Source of the DNA: an uncultured Eggerthellaceae bacterium
GTDB taxonomy: Bacteria; Actinomycetota; Coriobacteriia; Coriobacteriales; Eggerthellaceae
DNA: 12,084 nt
Reading direction: 5' to 3'
Assembly: GCA_947565915.1 (NCBI GenBank)
Contig: CANOHY010000045.1
Location: 1 to 12,084, forward strand
How positions within the stretch are numbered: the stretch's first letter is position 1; every line of letters begins with the position of its first letter. A model generated the notes under the pieces. The model had not been told where the DNA came from. It did not search any database and worked only from the letters and a program-made list of their open reading frames with translations. The translations under genes were made by a program, and so were the position numbers. Shown in pieces: positions 5,678 through 12,084 of this stretch.

Positions 5678-8104
5678 TTACACCAGCTCCTCGTTGGGCG
5701 CGAACCTCTCCCAGATCTCGCGCATGTCGGTTTCTCCGTAGACCTCGTCGTCTTCGCACTTGTACACGCGGCACAGCTGCGACTTGCAGTTGTTGCCGAA
5801 GCCGCTCTCGCCGCAGCCAGCCTGAACCAGCACGTTCGCGTTCGATGCATAGGTGTCGTAGGAACCCAGGCGCTTGCCGTTTGCGTCCACGCGGTCCTCG
5901 CCTTGGCGCTCCGGGAACCACCAGGCGTGGTCGAGCGCCACGGTGGACGGGTCCAGAATCGGCGACACGTTAGCCTTGAACTGCGCGCGGCCCAAGTGGT
6001 TCTCTACCCAGCACCAGTCACCATCTTCGATGCCGTACTTCTCGGCGGTCTCGGGTGCGATCTCGAACTCGGGGTCGGGATGCAAGGCGCGCAGATGCGG
6101 GATCTGCCTATGCTCGGAGTGGAACGATGCCCATTGGCGCGCGCCGGTGGTCATGATCAGCGGGTACTTCTCCAGGTACTCTTCCTTGTTGAAGCGCTCA
6201 GGCACCTGATACGGGCTGAAGGGCGGCTCGGCGTAGTGCGGAACCGGCTTTTGGCCCCACTGAGCGAACAGGGTGGAGTACAGCTCGATGCGACCCGTGG
6301 GAGTGTTGAAGCCCAACTGGCCATCGGGACGCTGCTCGCCGTTGGCGTACTTGTAGTAATGGTACTCGGGATAGATCCAGTTCTCTTCGCGCGACTCCTC
6401 GAAGGTCATGCCGGTTTCCTTCAGCGTGTAGCTGAAGAACTCTTCCAGCGTGTCGCCTGGCCACATCTCCTTGCGCCACTTGCTGCCCAGCTCGAAGCAG
6501 ATCTCCATGTCGGATTTCGCCTCGCCCGGTGCCTGGCAGGCCTTGTTGGTGTTCTGGATGTGGTAGTAGATGGCGCGGATGCCGTTGCGCTCGGGGTACA
6601 TGCAGATGGGAAGGAACAAATCTGCGCACGCCTGAGCCGTGGGCACCATGAACGGATCGAGGAACACGTTGAACTCGGCGTTATTGTAGGCAGCCTCCAT
6701 GCGGGTGTCGGGCTCTTGGGCCGTGCAGGAAAGCGGGTTGGAGGCCATGATGAAGTTCGCGCGGATCTTGTAGGGGCGATCGCTGAGCATCTGGTCGATG
6801 GTCATGTCGGCCTGCGTCAGCACCACGCCGGAGTACTTCAGCGCAGGGAAGTCGTTGCCGCCAATGCGCTCGTTCTGTACTTCGAGAGGCAGCCACTCGG
6901 CCGGGTCGGGCGGATTCCACGTTTGGCAGTTGAACGGCTGATGCACGGTAACCATGCCACCGGGGATGTCCACCTGGCCCGTGATGGACCACAGATCCAC
7001 CACGGCAGCAGAGCCAGCCAGGCATTCCATGGTCATGTCGAGCGCCAAGCCCCATTGCACGGCAGAGGGCTTCTCGGCCATCATCTCAGCGGCGCGCGCG
7101 ATCTTCTCCTCGGGAATCCACGTGACCTCGGATGCCTTCTGCAACGTCCATTCCTTGGTGGCCTCGTAGTACTCGTCGAAGCCGTAGCACCAGTTATCCA
7201 CGAACTCGTGGTCGTAGAGGTCGTGCTCGATGATGTACTTGCCCATGGCAAGCGCTAGCGCGGCGTCGGTGCCGCAGCGGATCTGCAGCCAGAGGTCGGC
7301 ATGGGCGGCCATCCAGGTGAGCTTCGGGTCGATCACCACAAGCTTGCTGCCGCGCTGCATGCAGTCCACCACCCAGTGGCCCTGGTTGCCGTCGGCGTTG
7401 GAGATGATGGGGTTGTTGCCCCACACGAATATGTTCTTGGGCGGAACCCACTGCGGATTGTTGTAGCGATCGATGTGGTTCTGCGAGCAGTCGGGAACCG
7501 TGTAGGTGCCCATCAGCACCGTGCAGGCAGCCACGCGCGGCACATAGCAGCTGTTGCCGGAAAGCATGTAGGCATACTGGGCCGTGCCGTAGGCATACAT
7601 CAGGCGGCAGATGTAAGGTGCGCCGCCACGGCCGGTGCCCAGGTGGAAAACGACGCTCTTCGTGCCGTACTTCTCCTTGAACTCGGCGAACTTGGTGAGG
7701 ATCATGTCGTAAGCCTCATCCCAGCTGATGCGCTCCCATGCATCGGGGTTGCCGCGCTGGGAACGGTCGCGCTTCATGGGGTACAGCACGCGGTCGGGAT
7801 GGAACATGGCCTGCTTCAGCGTGATGCACCTGGAGCACAGGCGTCCCTGGTAGTAAGGGCTCTCGGGGTCGCCCTCCACCTTGATGAACTTGCCGGTTTC
7901 CTTGTCGGTGTAGATGATCACGCCGCAGCCATCGTGGCAGCCCGGTGCAGCCCAGGCACCAGAGCGGGTGGCGATCATGCCGTCCTCTTCCCACTGCCAA
8001 GGCAGGTCTCCGCCGGTGTACTTCACCGGAGGCTCGCGGAAGAAGTCGGGGCGAATCTCGTTCCTGCCGCCCTGCTCCACCTCCAACTCGATGCGTTTGG
8101 TCAT
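5678..8104 (-). CDS. Molybdopterin-dependent oxidoreductase A, catalytic subunit (DMSO reductase superfamily)
   Basis: The protein has 808 residues. The N-terminal Fe-S domain (about 44-110) has cysteines 56, 60, 90 and 93, then HPDRVLYPMKR. WERISWDEAYD follows (123-133), along with the family segments LVVIDPKLTW and RCGTDAALALAMG. C186 in the motif NSCYVPR aligns with the Cys/SeCys metal ligand of Nap/Fdh-type enzymes, so I predict it as the Mo or W ligand. The C-terminal molybdopterin-binding barrel contains TTGARQWASFHSEHRQIPHLR and a GIEDGDW turn. The first canonical Fe-S cysteine is missing: G49 stands where paralogue B has C26. There is no Tat signal, so it is cytoplasmic. The start at 8104 is set by AGAGGAG five bases upstream; the frame is open to 8173. 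Length and motifs fit the group that includes acetylene hydratase, pyrogallol transhydroxylase and gut catechol dehydroxylases. The substrate is unknown. It is directly coupled to its 4Fe-4S subunit. Confidence 0.92.
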   Translation of the reverse strand: MTKRIELEVEQGGRNEIRPDFFREPPVKYTGGDLPWQWEEDGMIATRSGAWAAPGCHDGCGVIIYTDKETGKFIKVEGDPESPYYQGRLCSRCITLKQAMFHPDRVLYPMKRDRSQRGNPDAWERISWDEAYDMILTKFAEFKEKYGTKSVVFHLGTGRGGAPYICRLMYAYGTAQYAYMLSGNSCYVPRVAACTVLMGTYTVPDCSQNHIDRYNNPQWVPPKNIFVWGNNPIISNADGNQGHWVVDCMQRGSKLVVIDPKLTWMAAHADLWLQIRCGTDAALALAMGKYIIEHDLYDHEFVDNWCYGFDEYYEATKEWTLQKASEVTWIPEEKIARAAEMMAEKPSAVQWGLALDMTMECLAGSAAVVDLWSITGQVDIPGGMVTVHQPFNCQTWNPPDPAEWLPLEVQNERIGGNDFPALKYSGVVLTQADMTIDQMLSDRPYKIRANFIMASNPLSCTAQEPDTRMEAAYNNAEFNVFLDPFMVPTAQACADLFLPICMYPERNGIRAIYYHIQNTNKACQAPGEAKSDMEICFELGSKWRKEMWPGDTLEEFFSYTLKETGMTFEESREENWIYPEYHYYKYANGEQRPDGQLGFNTPTGRIELYSTLFAQWGQKPVPHYAEPPFSPYQVPERFNKEEYLEKYPLIMTTGARQWASFHSEHRQIPHLRALHPDPEFEIAPETAEKYGIEDGDWCWVENHLGRAQFKANVSPILDPSTVALDHAWWFPERQGEDRVDANGKRLGSYDTYASNANVLVQAGCGESGFGNNCKSQLCRVYKCEDDEVYGETDMREIWERFAPNEELV

Positions 8105-8273
8105 TGTGGCTCCTCTCTCGAAGTTGCACAGCTTCCCAAGCTCGCCCGCTTCGCACGCAATCAAGGCGCTCATGGAAGGCAGTTGAGTGACAGAAACTCG
8201 AATCTGATGTTTCCGCAGCTGAGAACAGGAGCATACGGAGCGTGCAGCGATCCGATGTGTCTGTTGATTCGGG

Positions 8274-8302
8274 ATTCTGAACCTAAAAAAGTAAGTTTTG
8301 AA
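8274..8302 (-). promoter_or_regulatory. Left copy of the 17-bp element and candidate promoter of operon A
   Basis: On the minus strand the element at 8286-8302 reads TTCAAAACTTACTTTTT. Taking TTCAAA (8297-8302) as -35 and CAGAAT (8274-8279) as -10 gives a 17-base spacer. Both hexamers are only fair, as expected for an activator-dependent promoter. The element differs by one base from the inverted copy at 8376-8392 upstream of operon B. Confidence 0.45.
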
Positions 8303-8375
8303 TTCTGAAGTTCGCCCTGCCGGATTCGAGCGACTAAGCCCCTTGACGCAATGGAGAAAGCTGTCCGTTCGGTAC

Positions 8376-8404
8376 TTCAGAACTTACTTTTTGGCTCCTA
8401 TGCT
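8376..8404 (+). promoter_or_regulatory. Right copy of the 17-bp element and candidate promoter of operon B
   Basis: On the plus strand the element at 8376-8392 reads TTCAGAACTTACTTTTT. TTCAGA (8376-8381) as -35 and TATGCT (8399-8404) as -10 are 17 bases apart, the same geometry as the left copy on the other strand. A common regulator binding both copies would control both operons. The promoter boxes are weak matches; the repeat itself is clear. Confidence 0.45.
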
Positions 8405-8519
8405 TCCCTCCAGCGGGCTTACCGGCACTGCGCATTCTCATGATCACCCTTGACCTGCACAGGCGAACCTGGCAAGCACGCGGGCATATCGGCATTGGGT
8501 AAGAGAAAGAGGGAGTAGC

Positions 8520-10808
8520 ATGGCTTTTCATTACAAAGACAACCCCGCTCCTAAGACGGAGGTGCTCGAAGACGGCACCATCGTCACGCGCACCTGCGCA
8601 TGGTCGCCCCCCGGGTGCCACGCCGTTGGCTGCGGCATCAAGCTGTTCGTGAAGGACGGCGAGCTGGTGAAGGTGGAGGGAGACCCCGACCATCAGCTCA
8701 CCCAGGGCAGGCTGTGCCCCAGATGCCTGGCGCTGAAAGAGGCCGTCTACCATCCCGACCGCCTGCTGTATCCCATGAAGCGCGCCCGCGAAGACCGCGG
8801 CAAGGACAAATGGGAGCGCATCAGCTGGGACGAGGCAACCGACCTCATCGTCAGCGAAACCGAGCGCATCCGCGAGCAGTACGGCTCGGAGGCCATCTGC
8901 GTGTACATGGGCACGGGCCGCGAAGCTGTGCGCTATGGCTTCACGCTTTCCTCCAAGGTGCTGCGCACCCCGAACAACTGCTATGCGCAGTCGGGCTGGT
9001 CGTGCATGGGCCCGCGCCAAACGGCCATGACCATGATGCTGGGCAGCGCCTATATCGAGCTGGACTACAACGGCGGTTCGCTGGAGGTTTGGAACGACCC
9101 CGACTGGACGCGCCCCGACTACGTGTTCTGCCTGGGCAAGGAGCCGCTGGAGTCCAACCCCGACGGCCTGTGGGGCCATGCGCTGATCGAGCTGATGAAG
9201 CAAGGCTCTAAGCTGATCATGGTTGACCCGCGCCTCTGCTGGCTGGCAACGCGCGCCGACCAGGTGCTGCAGATCATCCCCGGCACCGACGCAGCGCTGT
9301 GCCTGGCAATCCTCAATGTGCTGATCAGCGAGGACCTCATCGACCACGAGTTCGTGGACAAGTGGTGCTATGGCTTCGACGAGCTGTCCGAGCGCGTGAA
9401 GGAGTACACGCCCGAATACGCCGCCAAAGAGTGCGGCATCACCCCCGAAGAGATCTACGAATGCGCACGCAAGCTGGGCTACGATGGCGGAAACCATCAC
9501 TGGAGCCTGCTGATGGGCGTGGCCGTGGACCAGAACCCCAACGGCTGCCAGGTCACGCAGTGCCTCATTGCCATGGCTGCCATCACGGGCAACCTCGACG
9601 TTCCCGGCGGCACCGTGGTGGGCGTGCAGATGCAGTTCGAGATGACCGGCGCCACCGATTTCATGAGCGACGAGCTGAAGAACAAGTGCATCGGCTGGGA
9701 CGTGTACCCCATCGTGAAGGTGCTGCTGAACACCACGCACCCCGACATCACGCTGGAGTGCCTGGAAACGGGCCGCCCCTACGAGCTGAAGATGGCATGG
9801 TTCGACTCCACCAACCTGCTCTCTCCCACCTGCTCCGCGCAGCCCCAGCGCTGGCACGACGCGCTGATGAAGATGGAGTTCGTGGTTGCCAAGGACATGT
9901 TCATGACGCCTACCATCATGGCTTTGGCCGACGTGGTGCTACCCTTGGCCACTTGGGCCGAGCACGACGGCATCGTGATGACCAACCAGGGTTGCCAGAT
10001 GGGCATCGCTGGCGCCATCAACAAGGCGCTTCAGGTTGGCGAGTGCAAGTCCGACCTCGAGATGCTCATCCACTTCGCCAACGCCTTCTATTCGAAGGCC
10101 TATGGCGAGGAATACCCGTTCAAGACGGTAGAGGAATACCTCGTTGACGACCTGAACAAGATGGGCCAGTCGTGGGAGGAACTCTCCGAGAAGGTGGTTG
10201 CCACCAACGACATCGGCGGCTATCACAAGCACGAGCGCGGGCTTATCCGCGCCGACGGCAAGCCAGGCTTCCAAACGTCCACGGGACGCGTGGAGCTGTG
10301 GTCCACGGGCTATCAGGCTCTGGGCGACGACCCGCTTCCCTACTACTTCCCGCCGAAGCTGCTGGCCGAAGAGCGCCCCGACCTTGCCAAGGAGTACCCG
10401 CTGGTATGCACCACCGGCCGTCGCTACTTCGCAAGCTTCCATTCGGAGCATCGCCAGATCCCCAGCTTGCGCGACCTCACGCCCGAGCCGTATTTGGAGA
10501 TCCATCCCGATACCGCAGCCGAGCTGGGCATCAAGGATGGCGATGAGGTGACCATCGAGAACCCGTGGGGTTCGGCCCACGAGATAGCGCATCTCACGCC
10601 CATCATGCGCCGCGACACGGTAAGTGCTGCCCATGGCTGGTGGTATCCCGAGGAAGACGGCGAGGAACCGCATCTCTATGGCGTGTGGAAGTCCAACGTG
10701 AACAGCCTGGTGCCGCATCGCGTGCTGGGCAAGATGGGCTTCGGCGCACCCTACAAGCAACTGCCCGTGAAGGTCTACAAGACCCCCGTCGAAGAATGCA
10801 TCCTGTAA
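8520..10808 (+). CDS. Molybdopterin-dependent oxidoreductase B, catalytic subunit (DMSO reductase superfamily)
   Basis: The protein has 762 residues and is a paralogue of oxidoreductase A. The N-terminal Fe-S motif uses cysteines 26, 33, 38, 66 and 69, in a C-x6-C-x4-C-x27-C-x2-C layout. HPDRLLYPMKR and WERISWDEATD follow. C162 in GWSCMGPR is the predicted Mo/W ligand (aligned with C186 of A). Later motifs are LIMVDPRLCW, GTDAALCLAI, the ITGNLDVPGGTVVG cofactor region, and the C-terminal barrel with TTGRRYFASFHSEHRQIPSLR and GIKDGDE. No signal peptide is present, so it is cytoplasmic. The ATG at 8520 is preceded by GAGGGAG. It is divergent from A across a shared regulatory region and followed after 11 bases by its 4Fe-4S partner. 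It resembles acetylene hydratase and catechol-dehydroxylase-type enzymes more than nitrate or formate enzymes. The substrate is not determinable from sequence, and the differing active-site surroundings suggest a substrate different from A's. Confidence 0.92.
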   Translation: MAFHYKDNPAPKTEVLEDGTIVTRTCAWSPPGCHAVGCGIKLFVKDGELVKVEGDPDHQLTQGRLCPRCLALKEAVYHPDRLLYPMKRAREDRGKDKWERISWDEATDLIVSETERIREQYGSEAICVYMGTGREAVRYGFTLSSKVLRTPNNCYAQSGWSCMGPRQTAMTMMLGSAYIELDYNGGSLEVWNDPDWTRPDYVFCLGKEPLESNPDGLWGHALIELMKQGSKLIMVDPRLCWLATRADQVLQIIPGTDAALCLAILNVLISEDLIDHEFVDKWCYGFDELSERVKEYTPEYAAKECGITPEEIYECARKLGYDGGNHHWSLLMGVAVDQNPNGCQVTQCLIAMAAITGNLDVPGGTVVGVQMQFEMTGATDFMSDELKNKCIGWDVYPIVKVLLNTTHPDITLECLETGRPYELKMAWFDSTNLLSPTCSAQPQRWHDALMKMEFVVAKDMFMTPTIMALADVVLPLATWAEHDGIVMTNQGCQMGIAGAINKALQVGECKSDLEMLIHFANAFYSKAYGEEYPFKTVEEYLVDDLNKMGQSWEELSEKVVATNDIGGYHKHERGLIRADGKPGFQTSTGRVELWSTGYQALGDDPLPYYFPPKLLAEERPDLAKEYPLVCTTGRRYFASFHSEHRQIPSLRDLTPEPYLEIHPDTAAELGIKDGDEVTIENPWGSAHEIAHLTPIMRRDTVSAAHGWWYPEEDGEEPHLYGVWKSNVNSLVPHRVLGKMGFGAPYKQLPVKVYKTPVEECIL

Positions 10809-10819
10809 GGAGGTGTGAC

Positions 10820-11164
10820 ATGAGCAATATCGGCCTGCTGATCAATTACGAATGGTGCTCTGGTTGCCAGTCATGCGAGATCGCCTGCCGCAACGAGCAC
10901 GGATACCCGCTGGGCACGTGGGGCATCAAGGTAGAGGACCTCGGTCCGCTGGAGATGGAGAACGGCATCGAGTTCGACCATATCCCGATTCCCACCAGCT
11001 ACTGCGACATGTGCCAAGACCGCGTGCAAGCAGGTGGGATTCCGTCATGCGCCCTCCACTGCCTCTCGAACATCATCGAATGGGGTCCGGTGGAAGAGCT
11101 CGCCAAGCGCCTGCCTGAGCTTGGTCCAAAGACGAACATCTTCCTGCCGAAGAGCGACCTATAA
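10820..11164 (+). CDS. 4Fe-4S ferredoxin-like electron-transfer subunit of oxidoreductase B
   Basis: This 114-residue protein has cysteines at 13, 16, 19, 23 (CSGCQSCEIAC) and 62, 65, 77, 81 (CDMC then CALHC), enough for two [4Fe-4S] clusters. It has no leader and no membrane segment. A longer frame starts at 10565 inside the catalytic gene, but the ATG at 10820 has a near-perfect AAGGAGG (10807-10813) six bases upstream, overlapping the catalytic stop. That gives the N-terminus MSNIGLLINYEWC, matching the paralogue at 5315-5677. It is the last gene of the plus-strand operon; the terminator starts 37 bases later. Its likely job is to pass electrons from a soluble cytoplasmic donor to the molybdenum or tungsten enzyme. 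Confidence 0.92.
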   Translation: MSNIGLLINYEWCSGCQSCEIACRNEHGYPLGTWGIKVEDLGPLEMENGIEFDHIPIPTSYCDMCQDRVQAGGIPSCALHCLSNIIEWGPVEELAKRLPELGPKTNIFLPKSDL

Positions 11165-11177
11165 GGTGCGAGCCTAA

Positions 11178-11189
11178 AAGCTCGAGCTT
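11178..11189. repeat. 12-bp perfect palindrome AAGCTCGAGCTT
   Basis: This short palindrome lies between the 4Fe-4S stop and the terminator. It may form a small extra hairpin in the 3' untranslated region; no further role is evident. Confidence 0.5.
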
Positions 11190-11200
11190 GAGGGCACAGC

Positions 11201-11231
11201 AAAAGGGCCTTCCCACTGGGAGGGCCCTTTT
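11201..11231. terminator. Bidirectional intrinsic terminator
   Basis: AAAAGGGCC (11201-11209) pairs with GGCCCTTTT (11223-11231), and the interior (TCCCA with TGGGA) extends the stem. An A-tract on the left and a T-tract on the right give a usable U-tail in both directions. It lies between convergent units, so it can stop both the plus-strand operon B and the minus-strand UROD-family gene. Confidence 0.9.
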
Positions 11232-11261
11232 CATTGGTCGTCCAAACTTCGAACGGTTCGC

Positions 11262-11279
11262 GCGAATGCAGCGAATGCA
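11262..11279. repeat. Two tandem copies of GCGAATGCA
   Basis: A 9-base unit is directly repeated once in the intergenic space between the terminator and the UROD-family stop. It is too short for interpretation and may reflect local slippage. Confidence 0.5.
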
Positions 11280-11317
11280 GCCCGCGCGGATTTAGCACGC
11301 GCAGACGCGCCGAGGAG

Positions 11318-12084
11318 CTAGTCCTTGTACACCTTCGAGCCGTAGTCGTGAAGCTCGTCCATCAGCCAATCCATCTTCTGCTTCGAGTCGTCGCTCGAAC
11401 CGATGATGCCGCCATCCCAGAAGATGAGGCCGCCCTCGGCGCCGAAATCATCGATGGCCTTGCGCACCGATGCGCGCACGACCTCCTCGCTCGCACCAGG
11501 AACGCCTGCATCTCCATGGCGCTCCCAACCGCCTGTGATCACCAGGCGATTGCCGAAGCGCTCCTTGTCGGCGCGCAAGCTGTCGTTGGGCACGGGCAGC
11601 TGGCAGATGTCGTAGCCCATGTCCAGGATCTCCTCGATCAGATACCCGTTGTCGCCGCAGCAATGGAACTCAGCCAAGGCACCTTGCTCGTGGATAGCGT
11701 CGGCGATCTTCTTGAAGTAGGGCTTGTAGAGCTGCTGGAACGTCTCCTGCGACAAGAAAGGACCATTGCCTGCAGCAACATCGTCACCAGAAAAGATGAT
11801 GTCGGGATGGAAGTACTTGCCCATATAGCCAATAAGCTCTACAAGAAAATCCGTCAAAGCGCTGACAAGGGCTTCGAGCTCCTCGGGGTTCTCGTAGATC
11901 TGGCACAGGCCGTCCACCCAGCCCATCATATTGATCGGAATGAGGAAGATGCCCGCTGTATTCGCCATGCAGATATCAACCTTATCTGGATCGTACTCAT
12001 CGCTGTTGCGCCAGTCGTCTGCAAGCTTTTGCCAGTCGATGGCTGCCAGATCAGGAAACTTGATGATATCGCGCCGAGGGCGGC
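11318..12084 (-). CDS. Uroporphyrinogen-decarboxylase-fold protein, possible corrinoid methyltransferase (5' end outside window)
   Basis: The last 254 codons are visible. The frame stays open to the right edge, so the ATG at 11968 is internal and the real start lies outside. The sequence before it (KFPDLAAIDWQKLADDW) is typical UROD-family sequence. Visible family features are FSGDDVAAGNGPF, a helix with LYKPYFKKIADAIHEQG, the EFHCCGD motif and a GGWERHG loop. UROD-fold proteins with an H-x-C motif include zinc-dependent methyltransferases (MtaA/MtbA-like) that move methyl groups between corrinoid proteins and cofactors. Here His-Cys-Cys fits two zinc ligands, but I see no cysteine in the last part, where the third ligand normally lies, so the role is uncertain. 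True heme-pathway UroD is unlikely. An O-demethylation role would suit a neighbourhood of catechol-type enzymes; this is inference. Confidence 0.75.
   Translation of the reverse strand, partial: RPRRDIIKFPDLAAIDWQKLADDWRNSDEYDPDKVDICMANTAGIFLIPINMMGWVDGLCQIYENPEELEALVSALTDFLVELIGYMGKYFHPDIIFSGDDVAAGNGPFLSQETFQQLYKPYFKKIADAIHEQGALAEFHCCGDNGYLIEEILDMGYDICQLPVPNDSLRADKERFGNRLVITGGWERHGDAGVPGASEEVVRASVRKAIDDFGAEGGLIFWDGGIIGSSDDSKQKMDWLMDELHDYGSKVYKD

Larger units (their letters stand above)
8105..8519. other. Divergent regulatory region between the two oxidoreductase operons
   Basis: These 415 bases contain no credible gene on either strand. They hold two inverted copies of a 17-bp element (8286-8302 and 8376-8392). 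The minus operon has a leader of about 160 bases if transcription starts near the left copy, and the plus operon a leader of about 110 bases. ATTCTGAA also occurs at 8274-8281 and 8302-8309, 28 bp apart. Ribosome sites are AGAGGAG at 8110-8116 (minus) and GAGGGAG at 8509-8515 (plus). Confidence 0.7.

Noticed and set aside
5309..7258. Long plus-strand ORF (649 codons) opposite oxidoreductase A
   Set aside because: It is antisense to a well-supported gene, its translation is rich in H, R, V, L and A with no family motifs, and it arises from high GC at third codon positions.
8334..9857. Long minus-strand ORF (507 codons) opposite oxidoreductase B
   Set aside because: It is an antisense shadow of a clear molybdopterin enzyme, with no recognisable domain and no sensible start.
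1..12084. CRISPR arrays, tRNA or rRNA genes, insertion sequences, integrase or attachment sites
   Set aside because: I looked for repeated spaced units, RNA-gene-like sequences, transposase motifs and terminal repeats and found none; the genes are intact and of similar composition.

Overview
The window looks like a piece of chromosome from an anaerobic, GC-rich Coriobacteriia, most likely the Eggerthellaceae (Gordonibacter, Eggerthella or Adlercreutzia-like). This is inferred from content and codon bias: soluble molybdopterin oxidoreductases paired with tiny ferredoxin-like partners, a PucR-type regulator, an MFS carrier, mini zinc-ribbon proteins, and long antisense shadow ORFs caused by high GC at third codon positions. 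No 16S gene or other taxonomic marker is present, so the assignment is a judgement.

Layout. Bases 1-239 form the leader of a 584-residue PucR-type regulator (240-1994, +), followed one base later by a 57-residue cysteine-rich zinc-ribbon protein (1996-2169, +). A long block of minus-strand genes follows. Read in its own direction it runs: molybdopterin oxidoreductase A (8104-5678), its 4Fe-4S partner (5677-5315), two GC hairpins, a promoter overlapped by a tandem dyad operator, an MFS transporter (5075-3798), a SlyD-like FKBP prolyl isomerase (3726-3295), a second mini zinc-ribbon protein (3117-2935) and a TetR regulator (2868-2194) with a G10 tract just before its start. Facing the other way from a shared 415-base intergenic region is a second, paralogous pair: molybdopterin oxidoreductase B (8520-10808) and its 4Fe-4S partner (10820-11164). 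It ends in a strong bidirectional terminator (11201-11231). A uroporphyrinogen-decarboxylase-fold protein (11318 to the right edge, minus, 5' end missing) closes the window.

How the genes may work together. Each catalytic subunit lacks an export signal and is translationally linked to a two-cluster 4Fe-4S protein, and there is no membrane anchor. This is the architecture of cytoplasmic reductive or redox-neutral enzymes such as pyrogallol-phloroglucinol transhydroxylase, acetylene hydratase and the gut Gordonibacter/Eggerthella catechol dehydroxylases. The MFS carrier could bring in the substrate, the PucR and TetR proteins could sense it, and the UROD-fold protein could be a corrinoid methyltransferase releasing catechols from methoxylated aromatics. 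The substrate cannot be read from the sequence.

Most notable observations: (i) a 17-bp element present in inverted orientation before both oxidoreductase operons; (ii) a tandem dyad overlapping the -35 box of the MFS gene; (iii) an altered N-terminal Fe-S motif in both enzymes, with the first cysteine lost in enzyme A; (iv) two related mini zinc-ribbon proteins flanking the TetR gene; (v) a G10 tract that could tune or frame-shift the TetR start.
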